Of a DNA stretch of 64,000 bases, positions 12,185 through 26,429 are shown in pieces (the stretch's first letter is position 1; each line of letters begins with the position of its first letter). The DNA is from Spinacia oleracea (lineage: Eukaryota; Streptophyta; Magnoliopsida; Caryophyllales; Amaranthaceae): positions 54,104,517 to 54,168,516 of the forward strand of contig NC_079490.1 in NCBI RefSeq assembly GCF_020520425.1, read 5' to 3'. A program made the position numbers and the translations under genes. The notes under the pieces are model-generated. The model had not been told where the DNA came from, did not search any database, and saw only the letters and a program-made list of their open reading frames with translations.

Positions 12185-15100
12185 AATGAAATACAGGGAA
12201 TTGATGTAGCTAGTCATCCTACGGGGGAATCACAAGGTACCAACACTAGTAAAAAGACCAAATTCCGTGGTCCGTCAAAAGGAGTTCAAGCCAAAAAGCC
12301 CATGTATCTTCAGTATAATCAATATGGAATCCCCGATGGAGAATGGTCAAGAGAATACGGGAAGCAAGTTGGGTTTTGTGCTGCTAGAATGAACATTAAT
12401 GTGAAAGAATATTCAACGTTAGATGAACACACAAAGAAGGGGTTTTGGGAGGAGACCAAGGTAAACATTGAATAAAAACTTGATTTGTATTCTCCTAGAT
12501 TATCTAATTTGTGTAGCATACGGTTCTAACAATCTCTTATCCATAAAATTAACAGCTTATGTTCCACATTATTGATGATCCGGCTAAAAGGAGAGAAAAA
12601 TATTTTCATATGTGTGTGGCGAAACGCTTTGGAGCTTTCAAGTCCAGGTTAACGCGGTGTTGGATAACTAAGTAAGAAAAAATGCCGAAACATCAGACAG
12701 ACGACATGCCTTGGGACATCTACAATCAAATCACAGAGGATGATTGGAAAACATTTGTGATGGAACGAAACAAGCCGGAGATGTTGGTAATAATGAATTT
12801 ACTTTGCTAGATATTTTTTTATATAAATATATGATTAGTTTGTTGTTGCCATCTTTAATTGTTCGACATGTTCTTTATGTGTTTTTTGACAGGTTCGTAG
12901 AGAAAAAGCAAGTAAAAGTGCATTACAAAACAAGCACCCACATCGCACAGGCCAAAAGGGTTATGTTAGAAAGAGACCAAAGTGGATAAATGATGGGCGA
13001 CTACCGCCAGAGGCAGCTTTAACCCTCTCAAGTGGCTCCTCCTCAGTGACCTCATCACTCACCACAGCGCCAGATAGATTTAAGAAGTTTAGATCAGTAG
13101 AGTGGATCTTGGCTCATCAAGTTAAAAACAAAGAGGGAAAGTGGGAAGTTGACCCGAATGATAAGGAAGCCGTAAATATTGCTAAGATGGTTGTAAGTGC
13201 ATATGAAATTTTACGTTCTATATCCTTTTCTTTGCTTCTCCATTTCATCATGTATACCATCTAATTTTTACTTTCCTAATTCTTATAGTTGGAGTACATA
13301 GAAGAAGAGGGAAAAGGAAATATTTCTTTCACCCAGGGAGAAGATGTCCTCACCAAGGCTATGGGAAAAAAGGATCACCGTGGGCGTGTCAAGGCAACAG
13401 GTGGAGTCAATGTCGGTTACAAAGTTGCTTTCGGTCCAATAGACCGAAGTAGTAGATGTGGCCATAGTGAACCATCACCGGAGGCAGTCGAATCAATCAG
13501 AGCTTCAGTAAGAAGGGAGTTTGAAGATCAATTAGAGAGAAAGGTGGCGGAGGCCCTCCAAAAGCAACTAGCCACATTGAAAGCAACCGGTCAACTAAAC
13601 ACCCTCTCTACCCCCGCACTTGATTCTGCTCTTGTAAGTGATGAGTTTGATGTTAACCGTGCACTCGAAACCGCTCGTCCGAATTCATTGCAGCAACCAC
13701 GCGAGCTGAAGGTATATATTCTCTATAGTGCATACACTCAAAACACCACTAGCTAGGTTTTTTTATTGTAATTTGTAGTGATTTCTGAAATTTTGTAAAT
13801 TTATTTGTGAAGGCCATAACTCCATGTCGTCTTGCCCTTGAGAATAAAGTTTTGGGTAACACAGTGACAGTGGCAGATGGTATGGCGTACGCATTGCATG
13901 GTTCGTTGCACCAACACTTTAGATCGATGAAGCCTAGTCATTATAAGGTCCAAGTTGATTGTATTTACGACGGACATGATGATGACACTCTTTCGGTACC
14001 TACTGGAGATGGATTCAATAACTTAGGCAGGGCTCTTGCTAGTTTTGTGCAAAGGCCAATTCACTTGGTGATTTTCGAAGAAGACGAGGTATAATTTTTT
14101 AATTATTAATTGTCATTCACTGCGTTATGCATCTTTTTATTTATTATTGCTATTTGCCTACCTCTGTTTAGAATTAGCCTTGAACTCCTTTGGTTTCTAC
14201 CTCTGTTTAGGAGTACTCTACTCCACGCCCAACAAAGAAGTCCAGGAGTCTGATTTTTGAATAGGTGGTTGGTAGCTCCAAAGAGAAGAAAAACGAATTA
14301 ATTGTCAAAGAGAAGACAACAGAATTAGTTGTCAAAGATAAGACAACAGAATTAATTGCCAAAGAGAAGGCAACACTTGATTTAGGGTCCAAAGAGAATA
14401 CAACACTGAAGTTAACGGCCAAGGTAAACCATATGCTTCCCGCTCCCCTGTGCTTCAACACTGAAATCAAAACTGAAATTTTCATGCTAGCTTAACATTA
14501 TTGTTACAGGAAAATTCATGCTCAAATAAGTTGGAGTCGAAATCGAAGTCTAAGAACTCTAAGAAATCCAAAGAGATGGTAGGTAGTTGTGATCGTAAAA
14601 CTGAAGAATCGGCGGCCAAAAGTAAGAAGCAAAATTTGGCAGACGACACAATTCAAGGTCTTGGCCCATCATGCAATTATTTGAAGTTTATCATCAATAC
14701 GGCGCCCGGTGATGTATATAAAAATACTTCAATCCCATTGCCCGCTTCGGTTTGGCATTATGATGAAGATCGACAAACTTATGTACATGAGGTTGACGTT
14801 GAAGAGTTCCTTAGAGGGGCGTGCCTCAACATTTCAGTGATCCAAGTCTATACGATGTAAACTTTTCCATCGATATTTTTGTTTTTGGTTTTGTCAACTA
14901 TAATAGTTTTTGAAATTTTTGCATTATACATTTACTTTGTAGGTTTTATTCCACGAGCACACCTTTGCATTTGAAAACTCTCAGATTGGGTTTGTTTGTC
15001 CCGAGGCAATGTCAAGCTCTAGAATCAAGGCCAACCCTCAGGCTGCATCAATGTATTTGAAAGTAGCTTTCAATGCTGAAATTGAAAAGGAGAAGAAGGG

Positions 15101-15862
15101 TGATCCTAACATTACCAAGTGGTTTTTGATCCCATACCATCAAGAGTAAGTGTTAGAGATTGATCGATATTTGGTAAATAGCTATGTTATTGTTATTTTC
15201 ATGCGTAAGGTTGCAATAACATTTATATATAATGCAGAAATCATTGGATTTTGTACGTGTTAGATCTACGTAGAGGTTGTGCGTATATTATCGACTCTGC
15301 GATAGGTTCTAACCGAGAAAATAGTGCATGGGGAATCTTGTGTTTGTAAGTTACTTTCATTTCTTTTTAAGTTATTTCTTTTCGTGCCGAATCAGATTCA
15401 TGAAGTTTTACTCAACTTCCAGGGCATACCAAGTGTACAAGTTTAATGATGGGATTTGTCCGAATAGAGCGACTACGCAGGGGTTGAAAGGCTTCCATGT
15501 AAAGCTATATCATGCTTACTAATTAGCTTTACTTTTTTTTTTGGGTAACTACTTGAATATATAATTTATGATTTGTCTCCATATCAGTGTGCTCAACAAG
15601 TCGGCGCCTGGGAGTGTGGCTATTACGTTATGAAGTTCATGCATGAAATAGTCACGTTACACCATAACTCTGATGAGCGGTTAAATAATGTTCGTTCTTT
15701 TACCATATGTTAGTTGAACTAGTAATACTAGTACTTTTACGTAGCAGAATTCTTAATTTACAAGTTGCATTACTTATCATGTTACTTATTTCAGGCTTAC
15801 ACTCTAAGAAATGCGCCTTATACCGATGAGGAAATATATTTGACACTGCAGGATATTTACTC
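12185..15862 (+). pseudogene. Transposase_24-like / Ulp1 gene, copy 2 (5'-truncated block)
   Basis: Same exon series as copy 1 at +6342, beginning inside exon 1 at the AATG joint. The initiator ATG of copy 1 (5825) is missing; the next in-frame ATG is at 12302 (MYLQYNQYG). The Ulp1 residues His, Asp, Gln and Cys are present. It shares the in-frame stops of copy 1 (12673-12675 and 14262-14264). Two changes separate copies 2 and 3 from copy 1: Phe for Ser in KQVGFCAAR, and Glu for Lys in LPPEAAL. No final exon follows. If transcribed from the upstream promoter it would give repeated internal exons rather than a separate gene. Confidence 0.75.
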
Positions 15863-16012
15863 GTATGTGATTTGGTTCGATTCCAGAATAGTGTTTGCCA
15901 TAACTGTTTGATCTCCTTCCTGCCTAGGCTCAAATATGAGTTTTGCTGAGGTCTCGTGATTGCTCTGAGTTTTATTGAACAAGCTTCAAGATGGCATCTT
16001 TCTTTATTATAA

Positions 16013-16238
16013 TGTCAGAATTCTCCCTCTAGGGTGAATTCAGTTGAGAGAAAAACTGAGAGAATTTGAAGAAAATGATCTTTGTATTATTGAATGTTAA
16101 TCTGAATTACAGTGTTTAGTGTATTTATACAAGCTAGAGTGATGTATTGAAACCAATGGTATTGTTTGTACACCTCTACTAATACAGCTAAGATATTACA
16201 ACAATCATAAATAATGACATTCTAACAACTTCTAACAA
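16013..16238 (-). repeat. Short copia-type LTR in the last intron, block 2
   Basis: Duplicate of the LTR remnant at 9671-9896, carried along with the block. Confidence 0.65.
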
Positions 16239-16743
16239 CCTCCTGATTTCAAGGGAAATCAGTTGAGCTTGGTTCTAGAAACTGAGCTGGAACTGAGCAA
16301 GGGTTCAGTGAAGCTGCTGCTGTGATCTTGCTTGGCTGCATTGCTGGTGCTGATAGCTTGATCAGCACTGCAGTGGTGTAAACCAACACACACACACACA
16401 CACACACACTAAAACTAGAGGTTGATGTCTGTTGTTTTCTGATTTCTGACAACTAAAACTAGAGGTTGATGTCTGATGTTTTCTGATTTAAGACAACTAG
16501 AGGTAGTATGCTGCAACATTGATGTCTGATGTTTCCCAAATCCCAACTGATTCATGATAAATAATTAAATTGTTTTCAGGTTTATAATGTTGCGCGGTTC
16601 ATCTGGTTTCTACACCTATGCAATCTGTGAGCACTTGAATGATTGGCTTGGATTCAGCATGGGTGAAACTAGGATCACATTTAATCTCAACAAACAATGG
16701 TATGATGATTCAGGAAACTGTTGTTTGATTATTAGCTTATAAG

Positions 16744-19281
16744 AAGAACCTAAGGACTCATTTGATTCTTATTACATGACTAATATACATAGTTTTCACT
16801 TTCTAAAACTCATTCGAATATATTTATGCACATTTAAGGCTCATTAGGTCGTTATAGGTCATGTTTAGAGTTAAAATGACATTTCCGCTCCCAACTTTGA
16901 ACTAAAAAACCTAAGGACTCATTTGATTCTTATTACATGATTAATATGCATAGTTTTAACTTTCTAAAACTCATTTCAATCTACGTATGCACATTTAAGG
17001 CTCATTGGGTCGTTATAGGTCATGTTTAGAGCTAAAATGATATTTTCGCTCCCAACTTTGAACTAAAGAACCTAAGGACTCATTTGAATCTTATTACATG
17101 ACTAATATGCATAGTTTTAACTTTCTAAAACTCATTCGAATCTATTTATGCACATTTAAGGCTCATTAGGTCGTTATAGGTCATGTTTAGAGCTAAAATG
17201 AAATTTCCGCTCCCAACTTTGAACTAAAGAACCTAAGGACTCATTTGAATCTTATTACATGACTAATATACATAGTTTTAACTTTCTAAAACTCATTCCA
17301 ATCTACGTATGCACATGTAAGGCTCATTGGGTCGTTATAGGTCATGTTTAGAGCTAAAATGACATTTCCGCTCCCAACTTTGAACTATAGAACCTAAGGA
17401 CTCATTTGATTCTTATTATATGATTAATATGCATAGTTTTAACTTTCTAAAGCTCATTCCAATCTACGTATGCACATTTAAGGCTCATAGGGTCGTTATA
17501 GGACATGTTTAGAGCTAAAATGACATTTCCGCTCCCAACTTTGAACTAAAGAACCTAAGGACTCATTTGATTCTTATTACATGATTAATATGCATACTTT
17601 TAACTTTCTAAAACTCATTCCAATCTACGTATGCACATTTAAGGCTCATTAGGTCGTTATAGGTCATGTTTAGAGCTAAAATGAAATTTCTGCTCCCAAC
17701 TTTGAACTAAAGAACCTAAGGACTCATTTGATTCTTATTACATGATTAATATGCATAGTTTTAACTTTCTAAAACTCATTTCAATCTACGTATGCACATT
17801 TAAGGCTCATTGGGTCGTTATAGGTCATGTTTAGAGCTAAAATGATATTTTCGCTCCCAACTTTGAACTAAAGAACCTAAGGACTCATTTGAATCTTATT
17901 ACATGACTAATATGCATAGTTTTAACTTTCTAAAACTCATTCGAATCTATTTATGCACATTTAAGGCTCATTAGGTCGTTATAGGTCATGTTTAGAGCTA
18001 AAATGAAATTTCCGCTCCCAACTTTGAACTAAAGAACCTAAGGACTCATTTGAATCTTATTACATGACTAATATACATAGTTTTAACTTTCTAAAACTCA
18101 TTCCAATCTACGTATGCACATGTAAGGCTCATTGGGTCGTTATAGGTCATGTTTAGAGCTAAAATGACATTTCCGCTCCCAACTTTGAACTATAGAACCT
18201 AAGGACTCATTTGATTCTTATTATATGATTAATATGCATAGTTTTAACTTTCTAAAGCTCATTCCAATCTACGTATGCACATTTAAGGCTCATAGGGTCG
18301 TTATAGGACATGTTTAGAGCTAAAATGACATTTCCGCTCCCAACTTTGAACTAAAGAACCTAAGGACTCATTTGATTCTTATTACATGATTAATATGCAT
18401 AGTTTTAACTTTCTAAAACTCATTCCAATCTACGTATGCACATTTAAGGCTCATTAGGTCGTTATAGGTCATGTTTAGAGCTAAAATGAAATTTCTGCTC
18501 CCAACTTTGAACTAAAGAACCTAAGGACTCATTTGATTCTTATTACATGATTAATATGCATAGTTTTAACTTTCTAAAACTCATTCCAATATATTTATGC
18601 ACATTTAAGGCTCATTGGGTCGTTATAGGTCATGTTTAGAGCTAAAATGACATTTCCCCTCCCAACTTTGAACTAAAGAACCTAAGGACTCATTTGAATC
18701 TTATTACATGACTAATATATATAGTTTTAACTTTCTAAAACTCATTCGAATCTATTTATGCACATTTAAGGCTCATTAGGTCGTTATAGGTCATATTTAG
18801 AGCTAAAATAACATTTTCACTGCCAACTTTGAACTAAAGAACCTAAGGACTCATTCCATTCTTATTACATGACTAATATACTTAGTTTTAACTTTCTAAA
18901 ACTCATTCGAATCTATTTATGCACATTTATGGCTCATTAGGTCGTTATAGGTCATGTTTAGAGCTAAAATGACATTTCCGCTCCCAACTTTGAACTAAAG
19001 AACCTAAGGACTCATTTGATTCTTATTACATGATTAATATGCATAGTTTTAACTTTCTAAAACTCATTCCAATCTACGTATGCACATTTAAGGCTCATTG
19101 GGTCGTTATAGGTCATATTTAGAGCTAAAATGACATTTCCGCTCCCAACTTTGAACTAAAGAACCTAAAGACTCATTTGATTCTTATTACATGACTAATA
19201 TACATAGTTTTAACTTTCTAAAACTCATTCGAATCTATATATGCACATTTAAGGTTTATTGAGTCGTTATAGGTCATATTT
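16744..19281. repeat. 161-bp satellite array with 805-bp higher-order repeat, block 2 (about 16 units)
   Basis: Same unit as block 1, but five units more. A five-unit stretch is repeated: the diagnostic TCATTTCAAT variant lies at 16971 and again at 17776, exactly 805 bp (5 x 161) apart, and the neighbouring unit variants recur in the same order. This is a higher-order repeat made by unequal exchange or slippage of five units. Confidence 0.95.
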
Positions 19282-22200
19282 TTAACAACTTAATTATCTC
19301 TATAGTCTGCAACTATATCTTTTTATGCTTCAATGAAATACAGGGAATTGATGTAGCTAGTCATCCTACGGGGGAATCACAAGGTACCAACACTAGTAAA
19401 AAGACCAAATTCCGTGGTCCGTCAAAAGGAGTTCAAGCCAAAAAGCCCATGTATCTTCAGTATAATCAATATGGAATCCCCGATGGAGAATGGTCAAGAG
19501 AATACGGGAAGCAAGTTGGGTTTTGTGCTGCTAGAATGAACATTAATGTGAAAGAATATTCAACGTTAGATGAACACACAAAGAAGGGGTTTTGGGAGGA
19601 GACCAAGGTAAACATTGAATAAAAACTTGATTTGTATTCTCCTAGATTATCTAATTTGTGTAGCATACGGTTCTAACAATCTCTTATCCATAAAATTAAC
19701 AGCTTATGTTCCACATTATTGATGATCCGGCTAAAAGGAGAGAAAAATATTTTCATATGTGTGTGGCGAAACGCTTTGGAGCTTTCAAGTCCAGGTTAAC
19801 GCGGTGTTGGATAACTAAGTAAGAAAAAATGCCGAAACATCAGACAGACGACATGCCTTGGGACATCTACAATCAAATCACAGAGGATGATTGGAAAACA
19901 TTTGTGATGGAACGAAACAAGCCGGAGATGTTGGTAATAATGAATTTACTTTGCTAGATATTTTTTTATATAAATATATGATTAGTTTGTTGTTGCCATC
20001 TTTAATTGTTCGACATGTTCTTTATGTGTTTTTTGACAGGTTCGTAGAGAAAAAGCAAGTAAAAGTGCATTACAAAACAAGCACCCACATCGCACAGGCC
20101 AAAAGGGTTATGTTAGAAAGAGACCAAAGTGGATAAATGATGGGCGACTACCGCCAGAGGCAGCTTTAACCCTCTCAAGTGGCTCCTCCTCAGTGACCTC
20201 ATCACTCACCACAGCGCCAGATAGATTTAAGAAGTTTAGATCAGTAGAGTGGATCTTGGCTCATCAAGTTAAAAACAAAGAGGGAAAGTGGGAAGTTGAC
20301 CCGAATGATAAGGAAGCCGTAAATATTGCTAAGATGGTTGTAAGTGCATATGAAATTTTACGTTCTATATCCTTTTCTTTGCTTCTCCATTTCATCATGT
20401 ATACCATCTAATTTTTACTTTCCTAATTCTTATAGTTGGAGTACATAGAAGAAGAGGGAAAAGGAAATATTTCTTTCACCCAGGGAGAAGATGTCCTCAC
20501 CAAGGCTATGGGAAAAAAGGATCACCGTGGGCGTGTCAAGGCAACAGGTGGAGTCAATGTCGGTTACAAAGTTGCTTTCGGTCCAATAGACCGAAGTAGT
20601 AGATGTGGCCATAGTGAACCATCACCGGAGGCAGTCGAATCAATCAGAGCTTCAGTAAGAAGGGAGTTTGAAGATCAATTAGAGAGAAAGGTGGCGGAGG
20701 CCCTCCAAAAGCAACTAGCCACATTGAAAGCAACCGGTCAACTAAACACCCTCTCTACCCCCGCACTTGATTCTGCTCTTGTAAGTGATGAGTTTGATGT
20801 TAACCGTGCACTCGAAACCGCTCGTCCGAATTCATTGCAGCAACCACGCGAGCTGAAGGTATATATTCTCTATAGTGCATACACTCAAAACACCACTAGC
20901 TAGGTTTTTTTATTGTAATTTGTAGTGATTTCTGAAATTTTGTAAATTTATTTGTGAAGGCCATAACTCCATGTCGTCTTGCCCTTGAGAATAAAGTTTT
21001 GGGTAACACAGTGATAGTGGCAGATGGTATGGCGTACGCATTGCATGGTTCGTTGCACCAACACTTTAGATCGATGAAGCCTAGTCATTATAAGGTCCAA
21101 GTTGATTGTATTTACGACGGACATGATGATGACACTCTTCCGGTACCTACTGGAGATGGATTCAATAACTTAGGTAGGGCTCTTGCTAGTTTTGTGCAAT
21201 GGCCAATTCACTTGGTGATTTTCGAAGAAGACGAGGTATAATTTTTTTTATTATTAATTGTCATTCACTGCGTTATGCATCTTTTTATTTATTATTGCTA
21301 TTTGCCTACCTCTGTTTAGAATTAGCCTTGAACTCCTTTGGTTTCTACCTCTGTTTAGGAGTACTCTACTCCACGCCCAACAAAGAAGTCCAGGAGTCTG
21401 ATTTTTGAATAGGTGGTTGGTAGCTCCAAAGAGAAGAAAAACGAATTAATTGTCAAAGAGAAGACAACAGAATTAGTTGTCAAAGATAAGACAACAGAAT
21501 TAATTGCCAAAGAGAAGGCAACACTTGATTTAGGGTCCAAAGAGAATACAACACTGAAGTTAACGGCCAAGGTAAACCATATGCTTCCCGCTCCCCTGTG
21601 CTTCAACACTGAAATCAAAACTGAAATTTTCATGCTAGCTTAACATTATTGTTACAGGAAAATTCATGCTCAAATAAGTTGGAGTCGAAATCGAAGTCTA
21701 AGAACTCTAAGAAATCCAAAGAGATGGTAGGTAGTTGTGATCGTAAAACTGAAGAATCGGCGGCCAAAAGTAAGAAGCAAAATTTGGCAGACGACACAAT
21801 TCAAGGTCTTGGCCCATCATGCAATTATTTGAAGTTTATCATCAATACGGCGCCCGGTGATGTATATAAAAATACTTCAATCCCATTGCCCGCTTCGGTT
21901 TGGCATTATGATGAAGATCGACAAACTTATGTACATGAGGTTGACGTTGAAGAGTTCCTTAGAGGGGCGTGCCTCAACATTTCAGTGATCCAAGTCTATA
22001 CGATGTAAACTTTTCCATCGATATTTTTGTTTTTGGTTTTGTCAACTATAATAGTTTTTGAAATTTTTGCATTATACATTTACTTTGTAGGTTTTATTCC
22101 ACGAGCACACCTTTGCATTTGAAAACTCTCAGATTGGGTTTGTTTGTCCCGAGGCAATGTCAAGCTCTAGAATCAAGGCCAACCCTCAGGCTGCATCAAT

Positions 22201-23160
22201 GTATTTGAAAGTAGCTTTCAATGCTGAAATTGAAAAGGAGAAGAAGGGTGATCCTAACATTACCAAGTGGTTTTTGATCCCATACCATCAAGAGTAAGTG
22301 TTAGAGATTGATCGATATTTGGTAAATAGCTATGTTATTGTTATTTTCATGCGTAAGGTTGCAATAACATTTATATATAATGCAGAAATCATTGGATTTT
22401 GTACGTGTTAGATCTACGTAGAGGTTGTGCGTATATTATCGACTCTGCGATAGGTTCTAACCGAGAAAATAGTGCATGGGGAATCTTGTGTTTGTAAGTT
22501 ACTTTCATTTCTTTTTAAGTTATTTCTTTTCGTGCCGAATCAGATTCATGAAGTTTTACTCAACTTCCAGGGCATACCAAGTGTACAAGTTTAATGATGG
22601 GATTTGTCCGAATAGAGCGACTACGCAGGGGTTGAAAGGCTTCCATGTAAAGCTATATCATGCTTACTAATTAGCTTTACTTTTTTTTTTGGGTAACTAC
22701 TTGAATATATAATTTATGATTTGTCTCCATATCAGTGTGCTCAACAAGTCGGCGCCTGCGAGTGTGGCTATTACGTTATGAAGTTCATGCATGAAATAGT
22801 CACGTTACACCATAACTCTGATGAGCGGTTAAATAATGTTCGTTCTTTTACCATATGTTAGTTGAACTAGTAATACTAGTACTTTTACGTAGCAGAATTC
22901 TTAATTTACAAGTTGCATTACTTATCATGTTACTTATTTCAGGCTTACACTCTAAGAAATGCGCCTTATACCGATGAGGAAATATATTTGACACTGCAGG
23001 ATATTTACTCGTATGTGATTTGGTTCGATTCCAGAATAGTGTTTGCCATAACTGTGTGATCTCCTTCCTGCCTAGGCTCAAATATGAGTTTTGCTGAGGT
23101 CTCGTGATTGCTCTTAGTTTTATTGAACAAGCTTCAAGATGGCATCTTTCTTTATTATAA

Positions 23161-23386
23161 TGTCAGAATTCTCCCTCTAGGGTGAATTCAGTTGAGAGAA
23201 AAACTGAGAGAATTTGAAGAAAATGATCTTTGTATTATTGAATGTTAATCTGAATTACAGTGTTTAGTGTATTTATACAAGCTAGAGTGATGTATTGAAA
23301 CCAATGGTATTGTTTGTACACCTCTACTAATACAGCTAAGATATTACAACAATCATAAATAATGACATTCTAACAACTTCTAACAA
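23161..23386 (-). repeat. Short copia-type LTR in the last intron, block 3
   Basis: Duplicate of the LTR remnant at 9671-9896. Confidence 0.65.
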
Positions 23387-23891
23387 CCTCCTGATTTCAA
23401 GGGAAATCAGTTGAGCTTGGTTCTAGAAACTGAGCTGGAACTGAGCAAGGGTTCAGTGAAGCTGCTGCTGTGATCTTGCTTGGCTGCATTGCTGGTGCTG
23501 ATAGCTTGATCAGCACTGCAGTGGTGTAAACCAACACACACACACACACACACACACTAAAACTAGAGGTTGATGTCTGTTGTTTTCTGATTTCTGACAA
23601 CTAAAACTAGAGGTTGATGTCTGATGTTTTCTGATTTAAGACAACTAGAGGTAGTATGCTGCAACATTGATGTCTGATGTTTCCCAAATCCCAACTGATT
23701 CATGATAAATAATTAAATTGTTTTCAAGTTTATAATGTTGCGCGGTTCATCTGGTTTCTACACCTATGCAATCTGTGAGCACTTGAATGATTGGCTTGGA
23801 TTCAGCATGGGTGAAACTAGGATCACATTTAATCTCAACAAACAATGGTATGATGATTCAGGAAACTGTTGTTTGATTATTAGCTTATAAG

Positions 23892-26429
23892 AAGAACCTA
23901 AGGACTCATTTGATTCTTATTACATGACTAATATACATAGTTTTCACTTTCTAAAACTCATTCGAATATATTTATGCACATTTAAGGCTCATTAGGTCGT
24001 TATAGGTCATGTTTAGAGTTAAAATGACATTTCCGCTCCCAACTTTGAACTAAAAAACCTAAGGACTCATTTGATTCTTATTACATGATTAATATGCATA
24101 GTTTTAACTTTCTAAAACTCATTTCAATCTACGTATGCACATTTAAGGCTCATTGGGTCGATATAGGTCATGTTTAGAGCTAAAATGATATTTTCGCTCC
24201 CAACTTTGAACTAAAGAACCTAAGGACTCATTTGAATCTTATTACATGACTAATATGCATAGTTTTAACTTTCTAAAACTCATTCGAATCTATTTATGCA
24301 CATTTAAGGCTCATTAGGTCGTTATAGGTCATGTTTAGAGCTAAAATGAAATTTCCGCTCCCAACTTTGAACTAAAGAACCTAAGGACTCATTTGAATCT
24401 TATTACATGACTAATATACATAGTTTTAACTTTCTAAAACTCATTCCAATCTACGTATGCACATGTAAGGCTCATTGGGTCGTTATAGGTCATGTTTAGA
24501 GCTAAAATGACATTTCCGCTCCCAACTTTGAACTATAGAACCTAAGGACTCATTTGATTCTTATTATATGATTAATATGCATAGTTTTAACTTTCTAAAG
24601 CTCATTCCAATCTACGTATGCACATTTAAGGCTCATAGGGTCGTTATAGGACATGTTTAGAGCTAAAATGACATTTCCGCTCCCAACTTTGAACTAAAGA
24701 ACCTAAGGACTCATTTGATTCTTATTACATGATTAATATGCATAGTTTTAACTGTCTAAAACTCATTCCAATCTACGTATGCACATTTAAGGCTCATTAG
24801 GTCGTTATAGGTCATGTTTAGAGCTAAAATGAAATTTCTGCTCCCAACTTTGAACTAAAGAACCTAAGGACTCATTTGATTCTTATTACATGATTAATAT
24901 GCATAGTTTTAACTTTCTAAAACTCATTTCAATCTAAGTATGCACATTTAAGGCTCATTGGGTCATTATAGGTCATGTTTAGAGCTAAAATGATATTTTC
25001 GCTCCCAACTTTGAACTAAAGAACCTAAGGACTCATTTGAATCTTATTACATGACTAATATGCATAGTTTTAACTTTCTAAAACTCATTCGAATCTATTT
25101 ATGCACATTTAAGGCTCATTAGGTCGTTATAGGTCATGTTTAGAGCTAAAATGAAATTTCCGCTCCAAACTTTGAACTAAAGAACCTAAGGACTCATTTG
25201 AATCTTATTACATGACTAATATACATAGTTTTAACTTTCTAAAACTCATTCCAATCTACGTATGCACATGTAAGGCTCATTGGGTCGTTATAGGTCATGT
25301 TTAGAGCTAAAATGACATTTCCGCTCCCAACTTTGAACTATAGAACCTAAGGACTCATTTGATTCTTATTATATGATTAATATGCATAGTTTTAACTTTC
25401 TAAAGCTCATTCCAATCTACGTATGCACATTTAAGGCTCATAGGGTCGTTATAGGACATGTTTAGAGCTAAAATGACATTTCCGCTCCCAACTTTGAACT
25501 AAAGAACCTAAGGACTCATTTGATTCTTATTACATGATTAATATGCATAGTTTTAACTTTCTAAAACTCATTCCAATCTACGTATGCACATTTAAGGCTC
25601 ATTAGGTCGTTATAGGTCATGTTTAGAGCTAAAATGAAATTTCTGCTCCCAACTTTGAACTAAAGAACCTAAGGACTCATTTGATTCTTATTACATGATT
25701 AATATGCATAGTTTTAACTTTCTAAAACTCATTCCAATATATTTATGCACATTTAAGGCTCATTGGGTCGTTATAGGTCATGTTTAGAGCTAAAATGACA
25801 TTTCCCCTCCCAACTTTGAACTAAAGAACCTAAGGACTCATTTGAATCTTATTACATGACTAATATATATAGTTTTAACTTTCTAAAACTCATTCGAATC
25901 TATTTATGCACATTTAAGGCTCATTAGGTCGTTATAGGTCATATTTAGAGCTAAAATAACATTTTCACTGCCAACTTTGAACTAAAGAACCTAAGGACTC
26001 ATTCCATTCTTATTACATGACTAATATACTTAGTTTTAACTTTCTAAAACTCATTCGAATCTATTTATGCACATTTATGGCTCATTAGGTCGTTATAGGT
26101 CATGTTTAGAGCTAAAATGACATTTCCGCTCCCAACTTTGAACTAAAGAACCTAAGGACTCATTTGATTCTTATTACATGATTAATATGCATAGTTTTAA
26201 CTTTCTAAAACTCATTCCAATCTACGTATGCACATTTAAGGCTCATTGGGTCGTTATAGGTCATATTTAGAGCTAAAATGACATTTCCGCTCCCAACTTT
26301 GAACTAAAGAACCTAAAGACTCATTTGATTCTTATTACATGACTAATATACATAGTTTTAACTTTCTAAAACTCATTCGAATCTATATATGCACATTTAA
26401 GGTTTATTGAGTCGTTATAGGTCATATTT
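23892..26429. repeat. 161-bp satellite array with higher-order repeat, block 3 (about 16 units)
   Basis: Near-identical to the block 2 array, including the five-unit repeat, with a few private substitutions (for example GTCGATATAGG for GTCGTTATAGG near 24160, and TCTAAGTATGC near 24936). The higher-order repeat therefore existed before block 2 and block 3 separated. Confidence 0.95.
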
